A DNA stretch of 64,000 bases from the NCBI GenBank assembly GCA_020697255.1, contig JAJFBE010000005.1, positions 1 through 64,000 on the forward strand, given 5' to 3'. The notes below the pieces were generated by a model. It ran no database searches. It saw only the letters and a program-made list of their open reading frames with translations, and had not been told where the DNA came from. This stretch comes from Burkholderiales bacterium (GTDB taxonomy: Bacteria; Pseudomonadota; Gammaproteobacteria; Burkholderiales; UBA11063). This document shows positions 8,450-17,735 of this stretch, in pieces; within the stretch, counting starts at the first letter, position 1, and each line of letters starts with the position of its first letter. The translations under genes and the position numbers were made by a program.

Positions 8450-9475
8450 ATGAAATTTTTAATTAAAGCAATAATTTTATTTTGTTGCGTTTGCACTGCT
8501 GCCATAGCTAATGTTAGCGTTAAGACGCATAAGTCACAGCTTAACTTACTTAAAAATAGAGACTCTATACCAAAGAGTCAGTCAGTCGGTACTACACATA
8601 GTAATACTAGCTGGTCAGATCTTGGACTTACGACGTATGATGGCAGCGCTGTCCGGGCTGTTACGGTTGATAGCAATAGCAATATAATTGCTGGTACTAA
8701 TGGTGGTGATGTCTGGAAATATAATGGCACAAGCTGGTCAAGTCTTGGGCTTACAACGTATGATGGCAGCGCTGTCCAGGCTGTTAAGGTTGACAGCAGT
8801 AGCAATATAATTGCTGGTACTAATGGTGGTGATGTCTGGAAATATAATGGCACAAGCTGGTCAAGTCTTGGACTTACGACGTATGATGGTAGCGCTGTCC
8901 GGGTGGTTACGGTTGACAGCAGTAGCAATATAATTGCTGGTACTAATGGTGGCGATGTCTGGAAATATAATGGCACAAGCTGGTCAAGTCTTGGGCTTAC
9001 GACGTATGATGGTAGCGCTGTTCGGACAATTGTAGTCGATAGTAGCAACGATATCATTGCTGGTACTGATGGCGGTTTTGTTTGGAAATATGACGGTAGT
9101 AGTTGGACATATCTTGGATCATTAGATATGACGGCTGTTCGTGCTATTGTGCTTGACAGTAGTGGCAACATTATCGCTGGAACTGATGCTGGCTTTGTGT
9201 GGAAATACGATGGTAGCAGTTGGTCATATCTCGGATGGCTGGATACGACGGCTATTCATGCTATTGTGCTTGACAGCAGTGGCAATATTGTTGCCGGAAC
9301 TGATGCCGGGTTTGTCTGGAGATATGATGGTAGCAGTTGGTCATACCTTGGATGGTTAGATACAACAGCTGTTAATACTCTTGCAGTTGACAGCAGTGAC
9401 CATTTAATTGCCGGAACTAGCGCTGGCGCCGTATGGAAGTCAGATGCTACTATGCAAATAGTTTTAAAAAAATAA
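8450..9475 (+). CDS. exported seven-repeat protein, predicted seven-bladed beta-propeller
   Basis: A 341-residue protein with a signal peptide (cut near residue 20, AIA). From residue 55 to the end it consists of seven repeats, each beginning W(S/T)xLG and containing VDSSxxIIAGTxxGxVWKYxGxS. The first four are 41 residues long, the last three 39. Repeats of this size and pattern (Gly-Thr turn, aromatic closing strand) are typical of beta-propeller blades, and seven is the commonest number. No anchor or catalytic motif is visible, so a binding or structural role outside the cytoplasm is likely. The start has AAGGAAAATTTAA upstream. Expression may be controlled by the leader hairpin upstream. 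Confidence 0.8.
   Translation: MKFLIKAIILFCCVCTAAIANVSVKTHKSQLNLLKNRDSIPKSQSVGTTHSNTSWSDLGLTTYDGSAVRAVTVDSNSNIIAGTNGGDVWKYNGTSWSSLGLTTYDGSAVQAVKVDSSSNIIAGTNGGDVWKYNGTSWSSLGLTTYDGSAVRVVTVDSSSNIIAGTNGGDVWKYNGTSWSSLGLTTYDGSAVRTIVVDSSNDIIAGTDGGFVWKYDGSSWTYLGSLDMTAVRAIVLDSSGNIIAGTDAGFVWKYDGSSWSYLGWLDTTAIHAIVLDSSGNIVAGTDAGFVWRYDGSSWSYLGWLDTTAVNTLAVDSSDHLIAGTSAGAVWKSDATMQIVLKK
8612..9457 (+). repeat. tandem in-frame repeats, 123 then 117 bp
   Basis: Repeat units start at 8612, 8735, 8858, 8981, 9104, 9221 and 9338. Units 1-3 and the first half of 4 are nearly identical at the DNA level, while units 5-7 have drifted from these but resemble one another. This shows recent amplification of one blade. 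The repeats lie wholly inside the coding region and keep the reading frame. Confidence 0.9.
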
Positions 9476-9522
9476 AGTTGGTTATTCATAAATCAAATTA
9501 TGAATAAGCCGTAGCAAAAAAT

Positions 9523-9567
9523 AGCAATCTCATATTAAAATTATGGGATTGCTTTACTATTTTTTTA
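9523..9567 (+). terminator. terminator after the propeller gene
   Basis: AGCAATC (9523-9529) pairs with GATTGCT (9547-9553), with additional CATA/TATG pairing inside, followed after a few bases by a run of seven T. Placed 48 bases after the stop codon. Confidence 0.8.
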
Positions 9568-9569
9568 CA

Positions 9570-9610
9570 ATGATATTTACAAAGAGATTTTCTTTTTTTG
9601 TAAATATCAT
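9570..9610. repeat. 14-bp inverted repeat upstream of the Big_2 lipoprotein gene
   Basis: ATGATATTTACAAA (9570-9583) is exactly complementary to TTTGTAAATATCAT (9597-9610), with a T-rich 13-base loop. No T run follows on either strand, so it is less like a terminator than an operator or mRNA structure. It lies 68 bases before the start at 9678. Confidence 0.55.
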
Positions 9611-9677
9611 AGTGCATAAATTTTGCCTATATTGATATTTATTCTTTTATATTAAATTTATAGGATAAATTGTTTAT

Positions 9678-12266
9678 ATGACTACGCAAGTGAAATTTAT
9701 AAGTCTAAAGTTTTGGCAAGTAAAAACATACATTATAACAGCGCTTTTAGCGCTTTCGTTGGCTGCATGTAGCGGTAGCGGCGGTTCATCAAGTTCCGGT
9801 TCATCAGGGAATACACTAACCGCAATTACAGTTACTCCTGGTACACAAACTGTGCCAATGGGGGTATTCGTTCAATATACAGCAACTGGAACCTATGCTA
9901 ATGGCTCGACTCAGGATATTACCAACCAGGTAACCTGGGGTACGGAATCAGCAGAAAATGTAACAATAAATTCTCAGGGTTTAGCTGTAGGTACAGCCAC
10001 AGACTCTGCTTTTATTACAGCTTCTTTAAATGGGGTAAAAGGTTATGCCCAAATAACAATTGCTGCTGCTACCGTACAATCTATTACTGTCACTCCGTCT
10101 GATCGTAGTATTGCAACCGGTGCAACTCAACAATTTACCGCCACTTCCACCAATTCTGATGGTAGTACTACTGCGCTTGCTGCTGCAAATATTGTTTGGT
10201 CATCTTCTTCGCCAAGTGTAGCAACAATAACTGCAGCAGGGTTAGCCACGGGTGTTTCTACTGGATCTACTACCATTAGTGCTACTTTTTCTGGTGGGAT
10301 TATTGGATCGACAACACTTACTGTATCATCTGTGACGCCGACAAGCCTGGCAGTAACATTTGCTGGTGGTGCTACTATGCCGACTGGAGCAACTCAGCAA
10401 GCAATTGCAACGGTTACATTTTCTGACGGTAGTACTCAGGTTATATCTGCCAGCCAGGTAAACTGGAGTTCAACCGATCAATCAATTGCGACTATAATTA
10501 ATAGCAGTGGAATAATTACAGGTATTGCTGACGGAGCAACTGCTATCATAGGTTCTTATTTATCGGTAAGTGCACGTACAGTACTGACTGTAAAAACAGC
10601 AACTCTAACTAGCCTAGCTGTAAATTCGGCATCACCAAATGGGATAATTCCTCTACTAGTTGGTGCAACTAATAAATTGACGGCAACTGGTTCTTATAAT
10701 CCGAGCGATGGCACAGCGCAATTTTCTTTTATTGTCAATAATGCAACCTGGTTTACTACAGCTCCGTCAATTCTGAGCATTTCAAGTACTGGTATAGCAA
10801 CTGGAGTTGCAGTTGGTACTCCAGTATCAGTGAGAGCTATATTAAATGGAATTATATCTCCCATGGGTACGGCCTCGCCGAATAACAATACATTTAATGT
10901 AATTCCTTCCATACGTATAACTTCAATCAATGTTACCCCGACCAGTGCTTGGTTATATGGAGCCAGTGGACTACAGCAACAATTTACTGCAATTGCTACT
11001 TATGTAGATGGCTCGACAGCTAATATAACTAATGTAGCAAACTGGTCATCAAGTGTAACCAATTTGGCAACTGTGAGCACAGCGGGTCTTTATAGTGGTG
11101 GGTTAGCTACTGTGGTAGCAACGGCTTCGAGTACTTCCGGCCCAACAATAATCAGTGCATCATTTGGTACTGGTACTATCCCTACTACAGGTTCAGCGAC
11201 CTTGACTATAAGTTCGAACAGAGTGGTATCTATTGCAATTTCACCAAATGTTGCATCAGGGCTGGTCTCTGTACCAAGTGGCGGTACCTTGCCAGGGTAT
11301 ATTGGTTTAGCTTATCCGCTTAAAGCAGTAGCTAGCTATTCTGATGGTACAAACCAGGATGTTACTAATATGGCAACGTGGGCAACGACAGGCTCAGGAA
11401 CTGCGGTAAGGGTAGGTAATTCGCCAACACTTACTGCAACGGACGGAACTCCCGCAGCTGTGGGTAACAAAGGAGTAGTATATGTATTAATTGCAGGCGG
11501 ATCTTCCACCGCTGTAACTGCGACACTAGGCGGCGTTACTTCAGCGAGTTATAGTTTAGCATCTTCTGCAGCAACCACGCCTACATCAATTGCAGTATCA
11601 CCAGCTACAACTATGCCAGTAACTGGTGTGCTGCCTGGAACAGCACAATTGCAGCAACAATATAAATCCATTGCAACAGTCCCTGTGATTGGTGCAGTTC
11701 TTCCCGGCTTATATGATGTTACTAACTGTACTACAACCACAGGTTGGGTCAGTAGTACTCCAGGAACTGCAACTGTTGGTAATAGCCCTAATCCTAATAC
11801 AGGTGCAGGTTCAGTTTCTGGTAATGCAGGATTAGTGACTGTTGTGAGTACTACTCCTGGAGCAACAACTTTTATTAGGCACACTGTAGGAACAACTACC
11901 AGCCCTGATTTGGCTGCTAATACACTGACCATAGGTGGTGCTACCTTAGCTTCCGTATCAATTACGCCTACTCCTACGGCAGCCCCAACGTTTTATATGC
12001 CAAATAATACTTTTGCAACTAAAGTATTTACCGCAACTGGTACCTATACCGGAGGCACAGGGGCCGGAACTTATGATCTAACTCAATTAAATGGTTGGAC
12101 ATCTTCCAATACTTCTGCGGTAACTATTTCTAATGGTACCACCGGTTCAGGAACTTCTCCTCTTTTTGGTGGAGGTATAGCTACAGTTGTAAATACTGGG
12201 ACTACCAATATTGGTTTTACGCTTGGGTCTGTTTCGGCAAATACTGTACCAATTCAAGTGCAATAA
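9678..12266 (+). CDS. lipoprotein with multiple Ig-like (Big_2-type) domains
   Basis: An 862-residue protein with a lipoprotein signal whose lipobox LAAC places the lipid-modified cysteine near residue 31, followed by a Ser/Gly linker. The rest is a chain of about eight Ig-like domains of roughly 80-100 residues. Each starts with SIxVTP or a close variant, has QQxxATxTYxDGST and a W(S/T)SS core, then ATV or ATI and GxATGV, ending in TLTV. This is the bacterial Ig-like group 2 signature found in intimin-like and other surface proteins. Later domains are looser. It is probably outer-membrane anchored and exposed, with a stalk, adhesion or glycan-binding role. The next lipoprotein gene starts 23 bases downstream, so they are likely cotranscribed. 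Confidence 0.8.
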   Translation: MTTQVKFISLKFWQVKTYIITALLALSLAACSGSGGSSSSGSSGNTLTAITVTPGTQTVPMGVFVQYTATGTYANGSTQDITNQVTWGTESAENVTINSQGLAVGTATDSAFITASLNGVKGYAQITIAAATVQSITVTPSDRSIATGATQQFTATSTNSDGSTTALAAANIVWSSSSPSVATITAAGLATGVSTGSTTISATFSGGIIGSTTLTVSSVTPTSLAVTFAGGATMPTGATQQAIATVTFSDGSTQVISASQVNWSSTDQSIATIINSSGIITGIADGATAIIGSYLSVSARTVLTVKTATLTSLAVNSASPNGIIPLLVGATNKLTATGSYNPSDGTAQFSFIVNNATWFTTAPSILSISSTGIATGVAVGTPVSVRAILNGIISPMGTASPNNNTFNVIPSIRITSINVTPTSAWLYGASGLQQQFTAIATYVDGSTANITNVANWSSSVTNLATVSTAGLYSGGLATVVATASSTSGPTIISASFGTGTIPTTGSATLTISSNRVVSIAISPNVASGLVSVPSGGTLPGYIGLAYPLKAVASYSDGTNQDVTNMATWATTGSGTAVRVGNSPTLTATDGTPAAVGNKGVVYVLIAGGSSTAVTATLGGVTSASYSLASSAATTPTSIAVSPATTMPVTGVLPGTAQLQQQYKSIATVPVIGAVLPGLYDVTNCTTTTGWVSSTPGTATVGNSPNPNTGAGSVSGNAGLVTVVSTTPGATTFIRHTVGTTTSPDLAANTLTIGGATLASVSITPTPTAAPTFYMPNNTFATKVFTATGTYTGGTGAGTYDLTQLNGWTSSNTSAVTISNGTTGSGTSPLFGGGIATVVNTGTTNIGFTLGSVSANTVPIQVQ

Positions 12267-12289
12267 ACTAAACTTGGGTGAGGTTAAGC

Positions 12290-14023
12290 GTGAGACAGCT
12301 AAAAATAGCACTTTCTTTATTTGGGGTTTTCTGTTTATTTCTTTTAAATGGATGTGGCGGTGGCGGTAGCAGCAGTAATAATAGTACGCCGCAGTTAAGC
12401 TCTGCTAAAGCGATAACCATGTTTTCTATTAATGGAACACCAGGGGTTATAAGCGGGCAAACTATAACTATAACTATGCCTTTTGGAACAAATGTAACAG
12501 CATTAGTTGCAACTTTTACCACAACCGGAAAAAGCGTTACTCGGGGAGGAACTGCTCAGATAAGTGGTGCCACAGCCAATAACTTTATAGCGCCTGTAGC
12601 ATATATTGTTACAGCCGAAGATGGTAGCACAGCAACCTATATCATAACAGTAGTAGTGGCATCTGGTTCATCTAAAGCTATAACAGCTTTTTCTATAAAC
12701 GGCGTACCTGGAATTATCAAAGGACAGAATATTACTGTACTGTTATCCAAAAACACTCCTGATAAAACGGCATTAATTGCCACTTTTACCGTAAGCGGAA
12801 AAAGTATAACAGTAGGTAATATGCAGCAAAAAAGTGGCACAACAGTTAACAATTTTACAAGCCCGGTGGATTACACTGTAACAGCTGAAGATGGGAGTAC
12901 AGCAGACTATACCGTAACAGTAATATTGGCATCAGCTTCGTCCAAAGCTATAACCTCATTTTCAATAGACGGTACGCCTGGAGTTATTGTAGGGCAAAAT
13001 ATAACTGTGCGTTTACCCTATAACACTAGTGATATAACAACTTTAATTGCAACATTTACTACTAATGGAGCAAGAGTAAGTGTAAATGATGAAGAAGAAA
13101 TAAGTGGTGAAACACCGCATGATTTTACGAACCCTGTAGAATATGTTGTGAGGGCAGAGGACGGTAGCACCGCAGTATATATAGTAACAGTAACAATAGC
13201 ATTATTTTCAGATAAAGCCATAACTGCTTTTTCTTTAAATGGTACTGCCGGGGTAATTACAGATCAAAATATAACAGTTACTCTACCAAATAGTACCCAT
13301 AGTTTAACAGGCTTAGTTGCAACTTTTACGACAAGCGGGGTAAGCGTAGATGTAAATAATGTACGGCAAGTAAGTGGAGTAACGCCAAATGATTTTATAG
13401 GCCCGGTAGAGTATGTTGTAACGGCAGCAGATGGCAGCACAGCAACATATACAGTAACAGTAACAGTAGCATTACCCTCAGCTAAAACAATAACCGAGTT
13501 TTCCTTAAATGGTATCCCGGGGGTAATTGTGGATCATGATATTATAGTTACGCTACCAAATAGTATAACTGACGTAACAGATTTAATTGCAACTTATACT
13601 ACAGATGGGGTAAGTGTTTTTGTTGGTGATATGAAGCAAATAAGTGGTGAAACGTTTAGTGATTTTATAGCCGGGTCAGTAAGTTATATTGTAATAGCAG
13701 CAGATGGTACCAGAGCAACATATACAGTAGCAATCAGGATTGCACCAAGTCAGGCTAAAGAAATAACTGCATTTTCGTTAAACGGTATACCTGGGGTAAT
13801 TATGGATCAAAATATAGTAGTTACTCTGCCAGATGCTACTCGTGGCCGCGTAAGGTCATTAATTGCAACTTTTACGACAAGTGGGACCAGCGTTTCAGTA
13901 GGCTCTGCACAGCAAACAAGTGGCGTAACACCGAATGATTTCTCCAATCCTGTACAGTATATAGTAACTGCGGCAGATGGCAGCATAGCAATGTATACGG
14001 TAGCAGTCGATTTTAATCCCTAG
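12290..14023 (+). CDS. lipoprotein with six DUF5018-like beta-sandwich repeats
   Basis: The GTG at 12290 has GAGG six bases upstream and is preferred over the in-frame GTG at 12278. The 577-residue product has a lipoprotein signal with lipobox LNGC (Cys near residue 22) and a Gly/Ser/Asn linker. Six repeats of about 90 residues follow, each with (S/A)KxITxFSxNGxPGVI near its start, LxATFTTxGxSV in the middle and YxVTAxDGSTAxYTVTV at its end. This matches the DUF5018-type Ig-like repeat as I remember it. No enzyme motif is present. It is likely a surface-exposed lipoprotein produced with the preceding Big_2-type protein. The six repeats have diverged evenly, unlike the recent copies in the propeller gene. 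Confidence 0.75.
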   Translation: MRQLKIALSLFGVFCLFLLNGCGGGGSSSNNSTPQLSSAKAITMFSINGTPGVISGQTITITMPFGTNVTALVATFTTTGKSVTRGGTAQISGATANNFIAPVAYIVTAEDGSTATYIITVVVASGSSKAITAFSINGVPGIIKGQNITVLLSKNTPDKTALIATFTVSGKSITVGNMQQKSGTTVNNFTSPVDYTVTAEDGSTADYTVTVILASASSKAITSFSIDGTPGVIVGQNITVRLPYNTSDITTLIATFTTNGARVSVNDEEEISGETPHDFTNPVEYVVRAEDGSTAVYIVTVTIALFSDKAITAFSLNGTAGVITDQNITVTLPNSTHSLTGLVATFTTSGVSVDVNNVRQVSGVTPNDFIGPVEYVVTAADGSTATYTVTVTVALPSAKTITEFSLNGIPGVIVDHDIIVTLPNSITDVTDLIATYTTDGVSVFVGDMKQISGETFSDFIAGSVSYIVIAADGTRATYTVAIRIAPSQAKEITAFSLNGIPGVIMDQNIVVTLPDATRGRVRSLIATFTTSGTSVSVGSAQQTSGVTPNDFSNPVQYIVTAADGSIAMYTVAVDFNP

Positions 14024-14045
14024 GTGCTGATATTATAAGTAATGA

Positions 14046-15494
14046 TTAGGAAGAGCAGCTAAGGTTGCTATGGCTGGCCCACTCTGGTGGATAGCCATAG
14101 TAATCTAAGTATGCATCATGCATTTCAAACGGGGTGGATAAGGCATTAAATAAGCGCTCAAGATCGGCATAATCCCCGGCTTGTGCTCGGCTGATGGAGT
14201 TTTGTGCCAGATGACCTCTCAACACAAGTGCCGGATTAGTATTTAACATAACTGTTTTTGATTTTGCAAAATCCAAATCTTGTTCGGTACGCCTGATCAA
14301 ATATTTGTCCAACCAGGATTTTAATTCATCACGATTGCTTACGTAATCTAATATTGACGCCCGATTTCCCCTGGTTATTTTACTTAAATTATGCCAAAAG
14401 ATAGTCCAGTCGGTATTTGAGCTGGCAAGGATATTTAATAATTCGCTTAGTAAATCTAAGTCTTCCAGCCCAAAATTAATAATGCCCAGTTTATTACCCA
14501 TTTCCTGAATATAATATTGATTAAAATACTTGGCATAATTATTTAGCGAATTTTGTAATTCTTCTGGTTTAGTTAATAGTGACAAACATTCTGCAAGACG
14601 TTCCAAGTTCCACCCGGCAATTTGCGGCTGGTTAGCATAAGAATAACGTCCTTCATGATCTGAATGATTAAAGATGTGCCTGGGATTATAATTATCTAAA
14701 AAACCAAATGGGCCATAGTCTAAAGTTAAGCCCAGAATTGACATATTATCGCTATTCATAACTCCATGGCAAAAACCAACACCCTGCCATTTGGCAATCA
14801 TTTTTGCAGTATTATCAGCAACCCTATCTAAAAGGGCGCTAAATTTATTGGGGGCATTGTTACATTCAGGATAATAATGATCGATTACAAAATTAGCTAA
14901 TTTTGATAATTCATTAATCTGGTTCCGGCTGGCAAAAACTTCAAAATGGCCAAAGCGAATAAAACTTGGAGCTGCTCGCAAAATAATAGAACCAGTTTCA
15001 ATTTCTTCACGAGCTACTTTAGTATCAGAATCAATCATAGCTATTGCCAGGGTAGTAGGGATCCCTAATGCTGCCATGGCATGTGAGCATAGATATTCAC
15101 GAATACTTGAGCGTAATACTGCGCGGCCATCACCAAAGCGGGAGTAGGGGGTTTGGCCGGAGCCTTTTAATTGTAATTCCCATACCTGATTATTTGTATC
15201 TTTATGTTCGGCAATAAGTATTGCCCTACCATCGCCAAGCTGGGGCACAAATGTACCAAATTGATGACCGGCGTAAATGCTTGCCAATGGTTTATATGTT
15301 TCAACGGGTGTACCGTTAAGAATATTTAGCCACCGGGTATCAGGAACATCATCTAAATTAAGTTGTTTGGTTAATGGTTTATTTAAATGGATAAGATGCG
15401 GATTAAGTAAGGGGGTAGGGGTTACAAGCTGGTAAAATCCCGGACCCAAAAAAGCAAATTGCGGTGAAATATTAAACATTCTTATTTGACTCAT
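14046..15494 (-). CDS. selO: protein adenylyltransferase SelO (YdiU)
   Basis: A 482-residue pseudokinase-fold enzyme that transfers AMP from ATP to protein hydroxyl groups. Family marks are GHQFGTFVPQLGDGRA, ELQLKGSGQTPYSR(F)GDGRAVLRSS, REEIETGSI and HGVMNSDNMSILG with DYGPFGFLD. The C-terminus ends SCSS, matching the conserved penultimate-region cysteine that is selenocysteine in some homologues. Length matches E. coli YdiU (about 478). It stands alone between the lipoprotein gene, which converges on it, and yhhQ, transcribed in the same direction 78 bases upstream. Confidence 0.95.
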   Translation of the reverse strand: MSQIRMFNISPQFAFLGPGFYQLVTPTPLLNPHLIHLNKPLTKQLNLDDVPDTRWLNILNGTPVETYKPLASIYAGHQFGTFVPQLGDGRAILIAEHKDTNNQVWELQLKGSGQTPYSRFGDGRAVLRSSIREYLCSHAMAALGIPTTLAIAMIDSDTKVAREEIETGSIILRAAPSFIRFGHFEVFASRNQINELSKLANFVIDHYYPECNNAPNKFSALLDRVADNTAKMIAKWQGVGFCHGVMNSDNMSILGLTLDYGPFGFLDNYNPRHIFNHSDHEGRYSYANQPQIAGWNLERLAECLSLLTKPEELQNSLNNYAKYFNQYYIQEMGNKLGIINFGLEDLDLLSELLNILASSNTDWTIFWHNLSKITRGNRASILDYVSNRDELKSWLDKYLIRRTEQDLDFAKSKTVMLNTNPALVLRGHLAQNSISRAQAGDYADLERLFNALSTPFEMHDAYLDYYGYPPEWASHSNLSCSS

Positions 15495-15572
15495 CTATTA
15501 AATATAATTAGGTAAAATTTTGTAAGATGTTTTATTCTAACACAACAATCTTTTAAGTATTATCCTAAAAAT

Positions 15573-16328
15573 TTATTTAGATAAGCTACATTGGCGGGTT
15601 TGGTTAAACTGGTTATTTAAGTGGGTATAGCTAGTGTCTAAACTAAACACATTAAACTTGGTTTCTTTATCATATATATCTAGTTTTTCGTGTTTTTTCA
15701 AAACTTTGGCCAAATGTAGAGAAACTGGTAGCCCGATTATCTCAATGGCAACCTTGATCAGCCACATGGTTGTATTAAAGCGGATTAGGTCAACATTTGG
15801 CATTGTACCGCCAAAAGCGAGTGTTCCAAAAATAAAGCTATCAAAAAATGAGGCAATAAATGTAGATAGAACAAATCTAAGGGACATGTATTTGCCGTTA
15901 GTTTTTAATTTTAATTTAGCCATTAAATATGAATTTAATGGTTCGGCACAAAAATACGATAGTGTAGAGGCTAAAATAATTCTTATATTAAAGCCAAGCA
16001 GCGTATCAAAATTAGCATTGGTTACTGCTGCATAACCGGGGCTTGGCAGATGTATAACTAATTGACCGTAGAGGATAAAGACCAGGTTAAATAAGAACCC
16101 GGTCCAAATTGCACGCCTTGCAAATTTATATCCATATACCTCAGTAATTAAATCTGAGCATAAAAAAGTCAGGGGGAAAATCAAAGTTCCAGCATCAGTT
16201 TCCAGGCCAAAGACTTTGATTAGCCGGATATCAAACCAATTAGCCAATAAAATTACACTTACATAAGTAATAAGCAAAAACCATAAGGCTTTTGGGTGTT
16301 GGTTTAATGTTACTTTATTAATTAGCAT
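15573..16328 (-). CDS. yhhQ: queuosine precursor transporter, YhhQ/VUT family
   Basis: A 251-residue inner-membrane protein with about six hydrophobic segments. The stretch PLTFLCSDLITEVYGYKFAR is a family hallmark, followed later by FIASFFDSFIFGTLAF. E. coli YhhQ imports the queuosine precursors preQ0 and preQ1. The C-terminal ~35 residues are hydrophilic and extend beyond the usual end. I checked the 113 bases upstream for a preQ1 riboswitch and found no convincing match. The start has GGGG just before the ATG. Confidence 0.88.
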   Translation of the reverse strand: MLINKVTLNQHPKALWFLLITYVSVILLANWFDIRLIKVFGLETDAGTLIFPLTFLCSDLITEVYGYKFARRAIWTGFLFNLVFILYGQLVIHLPSPGYAAVTNANFDTLLGFNIRIILASTLSYFCAEPLNSYLMAKLKLKTNGKYMSLRFVLSTFIASFFDSFIFGTLAFGGTMPNVDLIRFNTTMWLIKVAIEIIGLPVSLHLAKVLKKHEKLDIYDKETKFNVFSLDTSYTHLNNQFNQTRQCSLSK

Positions 16329-16441
16329 GCCCCATAAACGGTTAATAAATATTATATGCTAGCATTTTAGCACACCATTGCTGATGCATCAGATATTTTC
16401 ATTCATGGTTACGCTATCTGGTTGCAAAGCATTTATAACTA

Positions 16442-17344
16442 TTAGTTTACAATATATGCGTTTAAGTTTGTAACGTCCATTTGATATTTTACCGGCGCGT
16501 TATTATCATCTATATCAATCACTATAGCATGTGAATAAAATCCATTAATAAGATCTTGATAATCCTGTGCATCTGCGCCAGAGGCATTAGCATTATTAAA
16601 ATATGTCATTTGTACGCCATCTACATATGTGGTGATTTCAATATGCTTAGTGGCAGGATTTTTTAATAATTCTAAACCATAAGTATGTGGTTGACCAAAA
16701 TCTGTTAATTTAGAAGAATTATATTTTAGAGAAGGTCCTTGATTTGCACCGTTACGTCCATGCAAATTGGTCCAGGTTTCTAAGCGGGCAAAGCCAGAGT
16801 TTACATTTCCCTCGGCAATATCAATTTCAGCATTAGTTGGCCATGGTTCGCCGGAGGTCCAGAAAGCCGGCCATATTTGGTTCGGATTAGCACCTTCCGG
16901 GGCAGATACTTGTATGGTAGCTTCCAAATAAACATGATTTGGATTACTACGAAATACATTTTCTATCCTTGCATAGCAAGTATTGCGATGTCCTTTATCG
17001 GTTAATGTTAGGACACGTTGACCGCTTGATTCTGATATTTTACCAAGAACAGTTCCATCACAATGAATTCCTGGATGAACAAAGCTTAAATTTATTTGAG
17101 CAAAATCTTTTTCTAAGCTCCAAATTGGTGTGCAAGAGTGATTGGTACATGGAGGTACAGACAGAGCTATTTCCGTGGTAGTCGGTAGAGTATTATTTGC
17201 CTGGGTACTGATGCTATCTCCTTTTACAGGTCCTGTTTGTGGATTATTGCCATTGGGGTTGCTGCTGTTATCCCCCACACAACCATTTAAGATAAATACA
17301 CATAAAGTTGGGAATATATAAAATGTTTTTTTAAATTTGTTCAT
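16442..17344 (-). CDS. GH16-family-like lipoprotein, probable beta-glucanase or related
   Basis: A 300-residue lipoprotein with lipobox LNGC (Cys near residue 22) and an Asn/Gly linker. The catalytic domain carries WPAFWTSG and then AEIDIAEGN, matching the GH16 active-site pattern ExDxxE, with an aromatic-rich strand before it and the HTYGLELL segment after it. GH16 enzymes cut beta-1,3 or beta-1,3/1,4-glucans, agar or similar polymers; the substrate is not predictable here. It is likely anchored in the outer or inner membrane facing outward. Isolated gene. About 390 bases with no gene lie upstream. Confidence 0.75.
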   Translation of the reverse strand: MNKFKKTFYIFPTLCVFILNGCVGDNSSNPNGNNPQTGPVKGDSISTQANNTLPTTTEIALSVPPCTNHSCTPIWSLEKDFAQINLSFVHPGIHCDGTVLGKISESSGQRVLTLTDKGHRNTCYARIENVFRSNPNHVYLEATIQVSAPEGANPNQIWPAFWTSGEPWPTNAEIDIAEGNVNSGFARLETWTNLHGRNGANQGPSLKYNSSKLTDFGQPHTYGLELLKNPATKHIEITTYVDGVQMTYFNNANASGADAQDYQDLINGFYSHAIVIDIDDNNAPVKYQMDVTNLNAYIVN

Positions 17345-17735
17345 AAGTGCCCCCTTATCAAAAATATAAATTTAAGCTTAAACCTATAATGATTTAAATA
17401 AAAGTTAACTTGATGATTTAAAACTTAGGGATCTTGCCAATTAACGCTGAAATTTAATATTAATTAAATAGAAACATGTACAACTTTAGAAGGGAAATTA
17501 AAACCCTTTTGTAATTGTAAATATCTTGTTATTGGAGATATGAGTTAAAAAAGACGTTTTAGCACTGATAAAGGTAAATAGAAATGACCTGAATAAACTC
17601 AAGTACAAATTTATTTAACTTTAAGTAAAGCTCTAATTCATCCATCATTAAGTTCAAGCTTAATTGTAGCACACTTTGGTGTTAGATAACAATAGCCATT
17701 TTAGGGCGGCTTGTTTCAGATATTAATGCAGTTTT
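17345..17735. other. gene-free stretch between xthA and the GH16-like gene
   Basis: AT-rich with stops in all frames. The only structure I see is a weak hairpin, AAGGG (17490-17494) with CCCTT (17504-17508), followed by a few T on the plus strand. It should contain the promoter of the leftward GH16-like gene, but no clear -35/-10 pair stands out. Confidence 0.5.

Noticed and set aside
8578-9171. 197-codon antisense open frame opposite the propeller gene
   Set aside because: It is open only because the 123-bp repeat has no stop in that frame; the product is a repeated low-complexity shadow with no start context.
8612-9457. Regular repeats that could suggest a CRISPR array
   Set aside because: Units are adjacent, in frame with a protein and have no unique spacers.
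16329-16441. preQ1 riboswitch before yhhQ
   Set aside because: The expected preQ1-I stem-loop and A-rich tail were not found; only a possible -10 TATAAT is seen.
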